In this document: positions 25,717-35,197 of the stretch, piece after piece
How the letters are laid out: each line of letters starts with the position of its first letter
Position numbering within the stretch: position 1 is the first letter of the stretch
NCBI RefSeq assembly: GCF_934277605.1
Contig: NZ_CAKQVD010000005.1
Span: 1 to 58,770, forward strand
Reading direction: 5' to 3'
Source: an uncultured Anaerotignum sp.
GTDB lineage: Bacteria; Bacillota; Clostridia; Lachnospirales; Anaerotignaceae
DNA: 58,770 nt
The notes under the pieces: model-generated
Database searches by the model: none
The model's input: only the letters and a program-made list of their open reading frames with translations
Told to the model about the DNA's origin: nothing
Translations under genes and position numbers: made by a program

Positions 25717-27354
25717 TTGAAAGAACGTTTATTAAATATATGGCAGAGCTTAAAAGAGAAAACGGCGGGCTTGAGCAGCAAAACAAAAAAGATGATTGTG
25801 GCTGCTGTTGCCTTTTGCGTTTTATTATCCATAGGGTTGGCCGTATGGCTGAACAACAGGCCCTATGAGGTGCTTTTCAGCGGTTTGAGCAGTGAGGAGG
25901 CAAGCGAAATCATTGGCAGACTGCAGGAGGAGGGCGTTGAATATAAATATCAGAATGACGGAACGATTTTGGTTCCGCAGGCACAGGAGGAAAAGCTGAA
26001 GGCGCAGCTGGTATATGAGGGCTATCCCGACAGCGGCTTTACATACGATTTGTTTACGGAAAATGTGTCATTGACCTCTACGGAATCGGAAAAGGAGCAT
26101 TATCAGCTTTTGAATTTACAGGAGCGCATGGGGGCAACCATCAAGCTTTTCCCCAATATTAAGGATGCTAAGGTTACGATTGCGTTGGGCAAGGACAGCC
26201 GTTATGTGCTGGATGATACCAATGCCAAGGAGGCAACGGTTTCTGCTACCATTACGACAAAGAACGGAAAGCAGATTGATGAAGAGGAAGTGCGGGCAAT
26301 TCAAAGACTGATGTCCAAGAGTATTCCCGATGTGAAATTCGAGAATATTGCGGTTATCTGCAACGGGCAGGATGTGAGCTTGGAGGAGGAAGGAGAATCC
26401 ACATCTCTTTCCAGTAAGCTGAAGCTTTCTCTGGAACGAGAAATGGAAAATAAGATTCGCAAGGAAATATCAAATTTATTGTTTCCGATTTACGGGGAGG
26501 GCCACTTCCAGGTATCGGTAAAATGTGATCTTGATATTAACAAAAAAATGCGAGAAATGATAAACTATTCTGCGGAGGACCCGAAGAAAAACACGGGTGT
26601 TATTTCCAGTGAAACCGCAGGATGGGAAATTAACCGGGAGGAGCAGGGCAAAGCCGGCGGCGTGCCGGGAACCGAAACAAATTCGGACATCCCTGTTTAC
26701 ACAAAAATCACTTCTGACGGGAAGGAAAACTATATTGGTGCCAATGGGGACATCAATTACCTGGTGGACCAGCTGAAAGAGCAGACAGAGGTGCGAGCGG
26801 GAGATTTGAAGGATTTGACCGTTGCGGTCATTATTGATGGCAATGACCTTGGAGGCTTGAGCCGGAATGAATTGGTTTCTCTGGTTGCAAAGGCATCCGG
26901 AATCAGCCCCGAAGACCAGTTTGAAAAAATTGAGGTTTTAAATGCAAAGTTCTATAGTGATGCCGCAGATGAAGCAGAGACGGGCAAGGGCTTCTTCGCT
27001 TCGATGGATAAAGGAAAATTGATTATTCTGGCAGTAGCTGTCGGGGTTGGATTACTCTTGCTGGCGGTGCTGATTACGGTGCTTATTTTGCGCAAAAAGA
27101 AGAAAAAGCAGAAGGCAGAGGAAGAAGCACAGTGGGAAGAAGGCTTGGAGACTGCGGAGGAGGAGCCTTCGCCGGAGCTGCCGCAGTATAAAAAAGAGGA
27201 AGATAATCCTCATTGGGATGAGGATTTGCTGAGCATTCAGAATGAGCGAGGAATTGAATTGAAGAATAAAATTCGAGATTTCGCAGAGGAAAATCCTGAA
27301 ATTTCGGCTCAGCTGTTAAAGCATTGGCTCAGAGGAGGCGAACAGGATGGTTGA
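25717..27354 (+). CDS. fliF: Flagellar MS-ring protein FliF
   Basis: 545 residues. Membrane segment 1 at about 28-45 (VAFCVLLSIGLAVWL), then the ring-building domain starting NRPYEVLFSGLSSEEASEI and YPDSGFTYD. Membrane segment 2 lies at about 433-458. The C-terminal cytoplasmic tail (LLSIQNERGIELKNKIRDFAEENPE) is the FliG-binding part. Start TTG 25717 follows GAAGAGGGAA. The end overlaps fliG by 8 bases. Confidence 0.96.
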   Translation: MKERLLNIWQSLKEKTAGLSSKTKKMIVAAVAFCVLLSIGLAVWLNNRPYEVLFSGLSSEEASEIIGRLQEEGVEYKYQNDGTILVPQAQEEKLKAQLVYEGYPDSGFTYDLFTENVSLTSTESEKEHYQLLNLQERMGATIKLFPNIKDAKVTIALGKDSRYVLDDTNAKEATVSATITTKNGKQIDEEEVRAIQRLMSKSIPDVKFENIAVICNGQDVSLEEEGESTSLSSKLKLSLEREMENKIRKEISNLLFPIYGEGHFQVSVKCDLDINKKMREMINYSAEDPKKNTGVISSETAGWEINREEQGKAGGVPGTETNSDIPVYTKITSDGKENYIGANGDINYLVDQLKEQTEVRAGDLKDLTVAVIIDGNDLGGLSRNELVSLVAKASGISPEDQFEKIEVLNAKFYSDAADEAETGKGFFASMDKGKLIILAVAVGVGLLLLAVLITVLILRKKKKKQKAEEEAQWEEGLETAEEEPSPELPQYKKEEDNPHWDEDLLSIQNERGIELKNKIRDFAEENPEISAQLLKHWLRGGEQDG

Positions 27355-28357
27355 AGCAGCTAAGTTCACGCCGGAGCAAAAGGCGGCAGCCGTTATTGTT
27401 TCGATGGGCGTAGATAAAGCATCACAGATCTATAAATATCTTGGACAGGATGATTTGGAAAGCCTTACTGTTGAGGTTGCAAAGCTGGGTCATTTAAGTG
27501 CGGCAGACATTGAGGTGATTCTGGATGAATTCTATAAGGAATGCTTGACACAGAAGGTTGTTGCGGACGGCGGCATAGAATATGCCAGAATGGTTCTGGA
27601 AAAAGCCTTTGGTGAGGATACTGCCAATGAGCTGCTGCATAAGGTTTCAAAATCCTTAAAGGTAATGCCGTTTGCGTTTTTGAACAAAACGAACAGCAAA
27701 AATCTATATTCTATTTTGCAGCATGAAAGACCGCAGACGATTGCCTTGGTGCTTTCCTATGTGGACCCGAATCAGGCGGCGGATGTTATTGTTATGCTTC
27801 CGGAGGACAAACGCTTAAAGGTGGTTACCTGCATTGCGAAAATGGATAGCGCCTCTCCGGAGGCGATTAAGCTTGTGGAGGTTGAAATGCAGAAGAAGTT
27901 TTCTACCATACTTACCACAGACTTTACACACGTTGGCGGTGTGGATTACATTGCCGAGGTTATCAATAACATGGATAGAAGCAACGAAAAGCATATCTTT
28001 GAAGGGCTTAATCATCAGGATGAGGAGCTTTCTGCGGAAATCCGCAAAAAGATGTTCGTATTCGAGGATATTCTTACGATGGATACAAAGTCTATTCAGC
28101 GGTTCCTGCGAGATTGCGAGCAGAAGGATATCGTGCTTGCGCTTAAAGGCTCTACGGCTGAGGTTGCAAACATTATCTTTGCAAACGTATCCTCTCGTAT
28201 GGCTGAAAACATTAAATCCGACCTGGAGATTACTACCAACGTTCGTTTGAAGGATGTCGAGGAGGCGCAGCAGCGTATTGTTGGCATCATCAGAGGTCTG
28301 GAGGACCGTGGCGAGGTAGTTATCATGAAGGGAGGAAAGGGGGATATCATTGCCTAA
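27347..28357 (+). CDS. fliG: Flagellar switch protein FliG
   Basis: 336 residues. N-terminal FliF-binding part (TPEQKAAAVIVSMGVDKASQIYKYL), middle domain with the EHPQT-like EHERPQTIALVLS (here LQHERPQTIALVLSYV), and C-terminal torque domain with charged helix FVFEDILTMDTKSIQRFLRD. Gly/Met-rich linker regions are as expected. It binds FliM and FliY and receives torque from MotA. Overlaps fliF and fliH. Confidence 0.97.
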   Translation: MVEAAKFTPEQKAAAVIVSMGVDKASQIYKYLGQDDLESLTVEVAKLGHLSAADIEVILDEFYKECLTQKVVADGGIEYARMVLEKAFGEDTANELLHKVSKSLKVMPFAFLNKTNSKNLYSILQHERPQTIALVLSYVDPNQAADVIVMLPEDKRLKVVTCIAKMDSASPEAIKLVEVEMQKKFSTILTTDFTHVGGVDYIAEVINNMDRSNEKHIFEGLNHQDEELSAEIRKKMFVFEDILTMDTKSIQRFLRDCEQKDIVLALKGSTAEVANIIFANVSSRMAENIKSDLEITTNVRLKDVEEAQQRIVGIIRGLEDRGEVVIMKGGKGDIIA

Positions 28358-29168
28358 TCTTTTAAAATTCTACAACAAGAAGGAAAAAGTCGAAAAATAT
28401 AGCTTTAATGAATATTTTGAGGAGGCAAGAAACCCTAAGACAAAGGAGAAAACCGAGGTATCGGAGGAGGAGACGCCGGCTGTCCTTGCCGAGGACAAAG
28501 AACAAACGGAAGCCGAGGTGCAGACTGAGGAGAAGGAGAGCGCCAATCAGCAGCAGGCGGATGAGATTATCCTGCAAGCCAGAGAGGAAGCGGAACGCAT
28601 TCTTGCACAGGCACAGGAGGAGGCTGCCGCACAAAAGGAAAGGGCTGCGGCGGAAGGCTACCAAGAGGGCTTTGACAAGGGCTACCACGAGGGCTATACG
28701 AAAAGCGCAGCCGATGTGGAGAGCAGCCTACAGGCGGAGAGCCAAGAGCTTTTGGAGGAAATAAAGAAGGTTGTGACAGAGGTTTCTTGCAAAAAGGAAG
28801 AAATTCTGGAGAAATATAAGCAGGATTTGAAAAACATTGCGATTGCCATTGGCGAAAAGGTCATTCAGGTCAGCCTGAAATCGAGCGGAAGTGTCATCGA
28901 AAAAATGATTCTTTCGGCAACGGAAAAGCTGCGCACAAGAGAATGGGCGAAGATATATATTTCCAAGGCAGATGCAAATCTTTTGGTAAGAGGAGATCAC
29001 GATATACTGCAAATTGTAGGGAGGCTTTCCGAAAATCTGAAGATTATCGTGATGGAAAAAGAAAAGCCCGGCACCTGCATCATAGAGCTTCCGGATGAAA
29101 TCATTGATGCAAGTGCTTCTACGCAGGTGGAAAATATCAAAGGGATTTTAAAGAACACGAACATTTAG
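28350..29168 (+). CDS. fliH: Flagellar export ATPase regulator FliH
   Basis: 272 residues from TTG 28350, overlapping the fliG end. A long Glu-rich N-terminal region precedes the glycine-repeat helix typical of FliH (AAEGYQEGFDKGYHEGYTKS, about 110-129), followed by a V-ATPase-subunit-E-like domain (KNIAIAIGEKVIQVSLKSS). It links FliI to the C ring and export gate. Confidence 0.92.
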   Translation: MPNLLKFYNKKEKVEKYSFNEYFEEARNPKTKEKTEVSEEETPAVLAEDKEQTEAEVQTEEKESANQQQADEIILQAREEAERILAQAQEEAAAQKERAAAEGYQEGFDKGYHEGYTKSAADVESSLQAESQELLEEIKKVVTEVSCKKEEILEKYKQDLKNIAIAIGEKVIQVSLKSSGSVIEKMILSATEKLRTREWAKIYISKADANLLVRGDHDILQIVGRLSENLKIIVMEKEKPGTCIIELPDEIIDASASTQVENIKGILKNTNI

Positions 29169-29188
29169 CGGTGATGGGGGAAGGTTTT

Positions 29189-30511
29189 ATGTTTAAAAAT
29201 ATGCCGGAGATCATATATAATGCAGAAACCATAAGCCATATTGGAAAAATCGAAAACATTGTCGGCATGACGATTGAGGCATCCGGCGGAAAGGCTGCCA
29301 TTGGTGATATATGCTATATTTACAATGAAAATGCACAGGAGCAGGTTTTGGCAGAGGTCGTGGGCTTTAAAAATGAAAAAATTCTTTTGATGCCTTATGA
29401 AAACATGATGGGGATGTCTGCCGGGAATTTTGTGAGAAACACAAGAGGACAGCTGAGAGTACCCGTTGGAGATTTTCTAAAGGGCAGAATTATTGATGCA
29501 TTGGGCAGGCCGATTGATGGCTTGCCGGCTTTTCATGCAAAAAACTTTATTGCTGTGCAAAATTCGTACACAAACCCACTTTCCAGACCGCCGATTGCGG
29601 AAAGGATGAATTTTGGCATAAAAGCCATTGATGGTCTTTTGAGCATTGGCAAGGGGCAGAGAATGGGTATTTTTGCGGGCAGCGGTGTCGGCAAAAGTAC
29701 ATTGATGGGCATGATTGCGAAAAATGTAAAAGCAGATATTAACGTGATTGCACTGGTGGGGGAACGTGGCAGAGAGGTTCTGGAGTTTGCGCAAAATGAT
29801 TTGGGCAAGGAGGGCCTGGAGCGCTCGGTGCTGGTGGTGGCAACAAGCGACCAATCCGCAATGCTTCGTTCCAAGTGTCCGATGGTGGCTACGGCGATTG
29901 CGGAATATTTTAAGAATCAAGGAAAAGATGTACTTTTGATGATGGACTCGCTGACACGCTTTTCGATGGCACAGAGAGAGATTGGGCTTGCCGTTGGTGA
30001 GCCGCCCATCGCGAGAGGCTATACGCCTTCTATTTATGCGGAATTGCCAAAGCTTTTGGAGCGCAGCGGGAATTTTGAGCATGGCTCTATTACCGGAATT
30101 TATACGGTGCTGGTGGAGGGCGATGACACGAATGAGCCAATCGCCGATACGGTGCGTGGTATTTTGGATGGGCATATCGTATTAAGCAGAAAGCTTGCAA
30201 ATGCCAACCATTTTCCGGCAATTGATATAAATGCAAGCATCTCCCGTTTGATGAATGCCATTGTTTCTGAAGAGCATAAGGACCTTGCATCCCGATTGAG
30301 AGACATTCTGAGTGTTTATGAAAAGAATCTGGATTTGATTTCTATCGGAGCATATAAGCATGGCACGAACAGCAGTGTGGACTATGCGATTTCAAAAATA
30401 GATATGGTAAATAATTTTTTGATGCAGGGTGTGGATGAAAGCTTTAGCTACGAGGAGTGCATAGATGCCTTGCGGCATATACTCAATAGTGCGGAGGATG
30501 CGGCAATTTGA
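29189..30511 (+). CDS. fliI: Flagellar export ATPase FliI
   Basis: About 440 residues. Start ATG 29189 has GGGGGAAGG just upstream; earlier in-frame codons at 29171 and 29174 lack a ribosome binding site. Walker A GIFAGSGVGKST, then ALVGERGREVLEF and Walker B DVLLMMDSLTRFSMAQREI place it in the F1-beta-like secretion ATPases. It energises substrate release at the export gate with FliH and FliJ. Confidence 0.96.
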   Translation: MFKNMPEIIYNAETISHIGKIENIVGMTIEASGGKAAIGDICYIYNENAQEQVLAEVVGFKNEKILLMPYENMMGMSAGNFVRNTRGQLRVPVGDFLKGRIIDALGRPIDGLPAFHAKNFIAVQNSYTNPLSRPPIAERMNFGIKAIDGLLSIGKGQRMGIFAGSGVGKSTLMGMIAKNVKADINVIALVGERGREVLEFAQNDLGKEGLERSVLVVATSDQSAMLRSKCPMVATAIAEYFKNQGKDVLLMMDSLTRFSMAQREIGLAVGEPPIARGYTPSIYAELPKLLERSGNFEHGSITGIYTVLVEGDDTNEPIADTVRGILDGHIVLSRKLANANHFPAIDINASISRLMNAIVSEEHKDLASRLRDILSVYEKNLDLISIGAYKHGTNSSVDYAISKIDMVNNFLMQGVDESFSYEECIDALRHILNSAEDAAI

Positions 30512-30562
30512 CGGCATGGAGCAGTGATGGAGCAATAAGCAACAGTAAGGGAAGTGAACCGA

Positions 30563-31012
30563 TTGAAAAAATTTTTCTTTAAATTGGAATCGGTATTAAA
30601 GTATAAAAATGATAAGCTGAATATTTTGCGGAATGAGCATGCAAAGATTTTGCAGAGGCTTGCCTCGCAGGAGGAAAAAATAGCGGGGCTGGAAAAAAGC
30701 AGAGATGCGTTTGCCGCAGAATTTGATAAAAAAAAGATGGGTGGCATTGCTTCGATGGAGGCGGTGAATTATCAGAATTATTTGACACGGCAAAGCGTGG
30801 TTATCAAACGTGAATATGATGTTTTGCGTGCCATTCATCAGGAGGAAGAACAAAAGAAAAACGAAATCCTGGAAATGCGGAAGGAATCCGTGGCGATTGA
30901 AAAGCTGAAGGAAATAAATCTGGAGCAATATCGCAAGGAGGAAAGCAAGGAGCATGAGCAGTTTATAGAGGAATTTGTATCCAACAGCAAGGTGGCTGAG
31001 CGGAGCAGATAG
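30563..31012 (+). CDS. fliJ: Flagellar export chaperone FliJ
   Basis: About 149 residues from TTG 30563, with AAGGGAAG 8 bases upstream; GTG 30554 overlaps it. The start MKKFFFKLESVLKYKNDK is the FliJ signature and the rest is one long antiparallel coiled coil rich in Glu and Lys. It acts as central stalk of the FliI ring and escort of chaperones. Placement after fliI is standard. Confidence 0.88.
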   Translation: MKKFFFKLESVLKYKNDKLNILRNEHAKILQRLASQEEKIAGLEKSRDAFAAEFDKKKMGGIASMEAVNYQNYLTRQSVVIKREYDVLRAIHQEEEQKKNEILEMRKESVAIEKLKEINLEQYRKEESKEHEQFIEEFVSNSKVAERSR

Positions 31013-31178
31013 CGGGTGTCGGCACAGAACCAATGCTTTTTACATATAGAGACAGCCGAATAAATTTGCTTGAAAGAGCGACAAGGAAAGAAATTTTTTT
31101 ATAAAAAGGCTTCAAGGGCTTAATTTTCAAAAGGTAAAAAGGAATAGATTGCGAAAAATAATAAGGTGGTGAAGAATT

Positions 31179-32336
31179 ATGGTAAGTACAAAAAATGCCA
31201 TCTCGAGCGGGTGTGACCCCACGGCGATTGGTGCGAAAAGAAGTGCTTCCAAAGCAAATGCCAAGAACGAGGAAAAAGACGGCTTCAAAGCCATGCTGAA
31301 TAATAATGTGCAAAATTCAAAGAAAAAGTGCGCTGAAAAGGAGAAAAAGCCGGAGAATAAGGAAGGCAGCCCTATCGAAGAAAATGCAGAGCCTACGAAG
31401 AAGGATAAAGGTGAGGAGATGCAGAACGGCTTAGAGATACAGGCGGTTTTACAGAATTTTCTTTCTTTGCGGGAGGCGGCAGATTTGGTACCTGCCGAAT
31501 TGCCGCAGGACGGCACAGAGGGTGCTGTGCTTGAGGCGGTTTCGGGGGAGAACGATGTACTTGGAACCGAGGGCTTACAACTGCAGCCAAAGGAGGAAAA
31601 TGCTTTGCATACCTTGGCGAAGGCTTCTGTGGAGCCGGAGACTGCAAGAATTGACGCAAAGACGCAAGGGGCCGCTGTTGAGCAGAATGCTGACCGAAGG
31701 CCTGTGGTGGAAGCGGAGCAGGGCAATACGGCGGAGCTTAAGGCGGAGTTTAAGGCGGTGCTGCAGGAGGATGCAAAGGGTACAGAAGGTGAATTTGTAA
31801 ATCTCAAGCAGGAGCAAAAGGGGCTTCATGAGCAGAATGGTGCCGAAGTGCAGGCCCCGCAAAGCACCATAGTGCAGCAGGGAAATGCCGAGGAGCCGTT
31901 GGTTCAGATTAAGGTCGGAGATACGGTGGACATTTCCGCTCCGAAAATGGCTGAAAAAATGGCAGATACAGTATTGGTGAAAATGCAGGAGGGCGTGAAC
32001 GAATACGAAATTCAGCTGCAGCCGCAGGAGCTTGGAAAAATTAAGATTAAGCTGGTGATTGAGGCAGGAAAGATTGATGTTGTGATGTCCTGCGAAAACC
32101 AAAAGGCGGCAGAAATTATGGCAGCCAATGGCGGTAAATTAAAGGCGATCATTGAAGAACGCACAGGCAACGAAACAAATGTGCAGGTGCGGCAGGAGGA
32201 TGAGACGGCATACCACCAGCAGGAAGGCAGAGAGCGTGGCGGCAAGGGCGGCGAGCAGAGACAGAACAAAAGAAGCCAAGGGGATGCAAGCGATTTTGTG
32301 CAGCAGCTCCGTTTGGGCTTGCTGGATTTGGCATAA
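31179..32336 (+). CDS. fliK: Flagellar hook-length control protein FliK
   Basis: 385 residues. The N-terminal two thirds are low complexity, Glu/Ala/Lys rich and likely disordered, as expected for the molecular ruler. The conserved C-terminal domain (about 265-345) has VNEYEIQLQPQELGKIKIKL then AAEIMAANGGKLKAIIEE. It measures the hook and triggers FlhB to switch export class. AAGGTGGTG precedes the ATG. Immediately upstream of flgD and the hook gene. Confidence 0.9.
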   Translation: MVSTKNAISSGCDPTAIGAKRSASKANAKNEEKDGFKAMLNNNVQNSKKKCAEKEKKPENKEGSPIEENAEPTKKDKGEEMQNGLEIQAVLQNFLSLREAADLVPAELPQDGTEGAVLEAVSGENDVLGTEGLQLQPKEENALHTLAKASVEPETARIDAKTQGAAVEQNADRRPVVEAEQGNTAELKAEFKAVLQEDAKGTEGEFVNLKQEQKGLHEQNGAEVQAPQSTIVQQGNAEEPLVQIKVGDTVDISAPKMAEKMADTVLVKMQEGVNEYEIQLQPQELGKIKIKLVIEAGKIDVVMSCENQKAAEIMAANGGKLKAIIEERTGNETNVQVRQEDETAYHQQEGRERGGKGGEQRQNKRSQGDASDFVQQLRLGLLDLA

Positions 32337-32362
32337 TGACATAAAGAAAGGTGGAAACGAAC

Positions 32363-32800
32363 ATGGGCGTATCTATAGCGCAAAGCACACCGGTATATAA
32401 GGATGCAAATAATCAGGTTATTTCTGATTCCAAGAATAAAAAAAACAACGGATTGAATATGGATTCCTTTTTGCAGCTCATGGCGGCACAAATTCGGAAT
32501 CAGGATGCGTTGAACCCCAGCAGCAATGAGGATTACATTCAGCAGATGGTGCAAATGACAATGATCCAGGCAATCACAGATATGATGGATATGTCGATGA
32601 CATCCTATGCCTCCTCCATGATTGGTAAAAATGTCGTGTTAGCGGAAACGAGCGGCAATGAGGTGAAGCAGGTGGAGGGCGTTGTGACCGGCGTGAGCAT
32701 TTATAAGGGAGAACCGATTCTTCATGTGAACGGTAAGGATTATACGCTTTCTCAGGTTATGGTGGTTGGTAAAACAGCAGCCTCGGAAAAATCGGAATAA
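32363..32800 (+). CDS. flgD: Hook cap / hook assembly protein FlgD
   Basis: About 145 residues from ATG 32363, with AAAGGTGG 8 bases upstream. The FlgD N-terminal motif MDSFLQLMAAQIRNQDALNP is followed by EDYIQQMVQMTMIQAI and a short C-terminal part with GKNV and GVVTGVSI. It is of the short Gram-positive type, lacking the long beta domains. It caps the growing hook. Confidence 0.93.
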   Translation: MGVSIAQSTPVYKDANNQVISDSKNKKNNGLNMDSFLQLMAAQIRNQDALNPSSNEDYIQQMVQMTMIQAITDMMDMSMTSYASSMIGKNVVLAETSGNEVKQVEGVVTGVSIYKGEPILHVNGKDYTLSQVMVVGKTAASEKSE

Positions 32801-32948
32801 TCATAGAAGATTTCTATATAGGAGATTTTTGGTAGATAAAGAGAAAAAAATGTAGTACAATAGAGAATAATGGTGCTTAGATAGTATTTGCATTACATAC
32901 AAAGGAACAGTTCTTCCGAAATGCGCTTTTTGGGGCTGTGTTTCGAGG

Positions 32949-32954
32949 TATAAT
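32949..32954 (+). promoter_or_regulatory. Possible -10 element ahead of flgE
   Basis: A perfect TATAAT 21 bases before the flgE ATG, in a 175-base gap that also has TACAAT at about 32857-32862. No good -35 is present. An internal promoter for hook genes is possible but unproven. Confidence 0.3.
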
Positions 32955-32975
32955 CAAGAAGGGAAGAGATTATTT

Positions 32976-33923
32976 ATGATTAGATCAATGTTTGCGGCAG
33001 TTGCAGGATTGCGGACACATCAAAACAGAATGGATGTTATCAGTAATAACATTTCCAACGTAAATACATATGGTTTTAAAGCAGGACGTGCGACATTTAA
33101 GGAATCCATTTATCAGAATATGTATAATTCCACCAATGGTAATGATGTGCAGGGTGGTCAGAATCCAAGCCAGATTGGGTATGGCTCTCAGATTGGCGGG
33201 ATTACGGTTGATTATGCACCCGGCAACTATGAACCGACAGGCTATGGTACAGACTGTATGATCAGCGGGAACGGGTTTTTTATGGTTGGCCCGAAAAACC
33301 TGGGGGCTGCACCGGGGGAAGGCATTGCAAATGATGGGGCGAATATCCCTAAGCTTAGCTTAACCAGAGTGGGTGCATTTACTGTGGATGGCGATGGCTA
33401 TCTTGTGGACGGGAACAGAAATGTGGTCTATGGCTTTATGTCCGCAGACGGACAGCCCGCAACAGGAACGGCTGATTTGGTGTTAAATAAGGATGTTCTG
33501 GTGCCGATTCGTATTCCGGCAGATCAGGCAGGCGGCGGCGGTGCAGGCGGTGCCGCAGATACCCGCATGAATTTGAGCCAGATTGCGATTGACAGTAACG
33601 GCCTGCTGAGCGGCGTTGGGGATGATAAGACCATTTATAAAATCGGTCAGGTTGGCGTATGTAATGTACCGAACCCGAATGCTTTGGAAAAGGCAGGAGA
33701 TTCCTATTATATGGTTCGCAACAACACCGGTGAGGTAAAGGCGTATGTACCCGGAGAAGGCACAACAGGTATGCTGCTGACAAACGGGTTGGAAATGTCC
33801 ACCACAAACCTGGCAACAGAAATTTCCAATATGATCATTACACAAAGAGGCTTCCAGGCAAACTCGAAGATGATTACGGTTTCTGATGAAATGCTGCAGG
33901 AATTGATTTCTATGAAGCGGTAA
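32976..33923 (+). CDS. flgE: Flagellar hook protein FlgE
   Basis: 315 residues. Start MIRSMFAAVAGLRTHQNRMDVISNNISNVNTYGFKAGR is the rod/hook signature (here quoted in part: residues 17-34 hold the core NNISNVNTYGFK). The flagellar basal-body FlgE domain is central, and the end reads STTNLATEISNMIITQRGFQ. A Gly-rich linker (GGGGAGG) lies near 190. It is short compared with the 400 or more residues common for hook proteins, like the small FlgE/FlgG-type hooks of Bacillus. Order fliK-flgD-flgE-flbD supports the call over a distal rod protein. Confidence 0.88.
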   Translation: MIRSMFAAVAGLRTHQNRMDVISNNISNVNTYGFKAGRATFKESIYQNMYNSTNGNDVQGGQNPSQIGYGSQIGGITVDYAPGNYEPTGYGTDCMISGNGFFMVGPKNLGAAPGEGIANDGANIPKLSLTRVGAFTVDGDGYLVDGNRNVVYGFMSADGQPATGTADLVLNKDVLVPIRIPADQAGGGGAGGAADTRMNLSQIAIDSNGLLSGVGDDKTIYKIGQVGVCNVPNPNALEKAGDSYYMVRNNTGEVKAYVPGEGTTGMLLTNGLEMSTTNLATEISNMIITQRGFQANSKMITVSDEMLQELISMKR

Positions 33924-33986
33924 GGAGTTTGCGTTTAGGAATAAAGGGATTCCTTTATTTTGTTTATGAATCGGAGGAAAAATGAC

Positions 33987-34199
33987 ATGATTAAGCTGAC
34001 AAAATTGAATGACGAAATCTTTGTGATCAACAGTGACCAAATTGCGAGCATTGAGCTGATTCCTGAAACAAAGATCGTTCTGATGAATAAGGATTTTTAT
34101 ATTGTGCGAGAAAATATAGATGAAATTATTGATAAAATTGTGGAATTTAGAGGAAAAATCGCCGATTTAAACAGAAGGATACAGGTGGTAAACGAATAA
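33987..34199 (+). CDS. flbD: FlbD-family flagellar protein
   Basis: 70 residues from ATG 33987, with CGGAGG upstream. MIKLTKLNDEIFVINSDQIASIE and DKDFYIV-like NKDFYIVRENIDEII match the small FlbD/SwrD family placed between flgE and motA in Firmicutes. In Bacillus this protein (SwrD) raises motor power. It has no membrane segment. Confidence 0.88.
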   Translation: MIKLTKLNDEIFVINSDQIASIELIPETKIVLMNKDFYIVRENIDEIIDKIVEFRGKIADLNRRIQVVNE

Positions 34200-34214
34200 C
34201 GGTGTTTGGCTTCG

Positions 34215-34254
34215 GGCATCTTATTTTTAAAAAATAGGATGCCTGTGGACAGGC
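34215..34254 (+). promoter_or_regulatory. Two mutually exclusive hairpins in the motA leader
   Basis: Hairpin 1 pairs 34215-34228 with 34230-34243 (GGCATC/GATGCC ends). Hairpin 2 is GCCTG-TGGA-CAGGC at 34241-34254 and shares the GCC with hairpin 1, so the ends compete. The loop of hairpin 2 holds GGA, as in CsrA targets. No U-run follows. Confidence 0.4.
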
Positions 34255-34312
34255 TATCACAAAAGGCGAAAAAATTTGGGACAGAGTATGGTAGGTAAAG
34301 AGGGTGTAATTT

Positions 34313-35149
34313 ATGAAAGACATCATGACGATTGTAGGTATCGTTGCAGGGTTTCTGCTGATTATACTTGCAATGATTTTCAGCATGAACCCGTTGGGGA
34401 TTGAGATTACCAAGGTTAAGAACTTTGTTGACCTTCCCAGTGTTTTCGTAGTTTTGGGCGGTACCATTGCTACAATCTTTGCGAGCTATCCTACAAGCAC
34501 ATTGAAAAAGGTGCCGAAGCATATGAAAATTCTTGTTTCGGGTAATCGTTATGATCCGATGCAATATATCAGTACATTGGTTGAATTTTCGAGAATTGCC
34601 AGAAAAAACGGTCTGTTGGCTCTGGAGGAAAAGGCAAATGAGCAGACAGACCCCTTTTTCAAGCAAAGCATTATGCTGATTGTGGATGCGACAGATCCGG
34701 AAAAGGTAAAGGAAATTCTGGAAAATAATCTGGATAAGCTGGCAACAAGACATGAGGAAGCGGTTGGTATTTATGAAAAGGCTTCCGCGATGGCACCGGC
34801 ATACGGTATGATTGGTACGCTGATTGGTTTGATCAATATGCTGAAGGGCATGAATGTAACAAGCGGCGAATCGAACATCGGTCAGGATATGAGTGTTGCG
34901 TTGATTACTACATTCTATGGCTGTGTATTTGCGAATCTGATTTTTAACTCGATTGCGAATAAGCTGCGGGTGCGCAGTGATGAGGAATATTTTTGTAAGG
35001 AAATTATTATAACAGGTATTCTTTCCATACAATCGGGGGAAACGCCTACTTTCATGGAAGAAAAGCTGCTCTCTTTCTTGGAGCAGGGGAAAAGAGAAGG
35101 CTATGGCAACGAAGAGGCTGCACAGGAGAAAAAAGGCAAGAAGAAATAA
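34313..35149 (+). CDS. motA: Flagellar stator protein MotA
   Basis: 278 residues with four membrane segments: about 6-28, 40-60, 160-180 and 195-215. The large cytoplasmic loop between 2 and 3 carries conserved charges (FSRIARKNGLLALEE). The motif APAYGMIGTLIGLINML is typical. It forms the proton- or sodium-driven stator with MotB. AAGAGGGTG precedes the ATG. Confidence 0.95.
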   Translation: MKDIMTIVGIVAGFLLIILAMIFSMNPLGIEITKVKNFVDLPSVFVVLGGTIATIFASYPTSTLKKVPKHMKILVSGNRYDPMQYISTLVEFSRIARKNGLLALEEKANEQTDPFFKQSIMLIVDATDPEKVKEILENNLDKLATRHEEAVGIYEKASAMAPAYGMIGTLIGLINMLKGMNVTSGESNIGQDMSVALITTFYGCVFANLIFNSIANKLRVRSDEEYFCKEIIITGILSIQSGETPTFMEEKLLSFLEQGKREGYGNEEAAQEKKGKKK

Positions 35150-35197
35150 AAATAAGTCCTTGGACGTGAAAGGAATAACCAACAGGAAGTGTAGAAA

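Noticed and set aside
31127..31807. Long open frame antisense to fliK
   Set aside because: It is the Ser/Phe-rich mirror of a Glu/Lys-rich gene, with no start context; a shadow.
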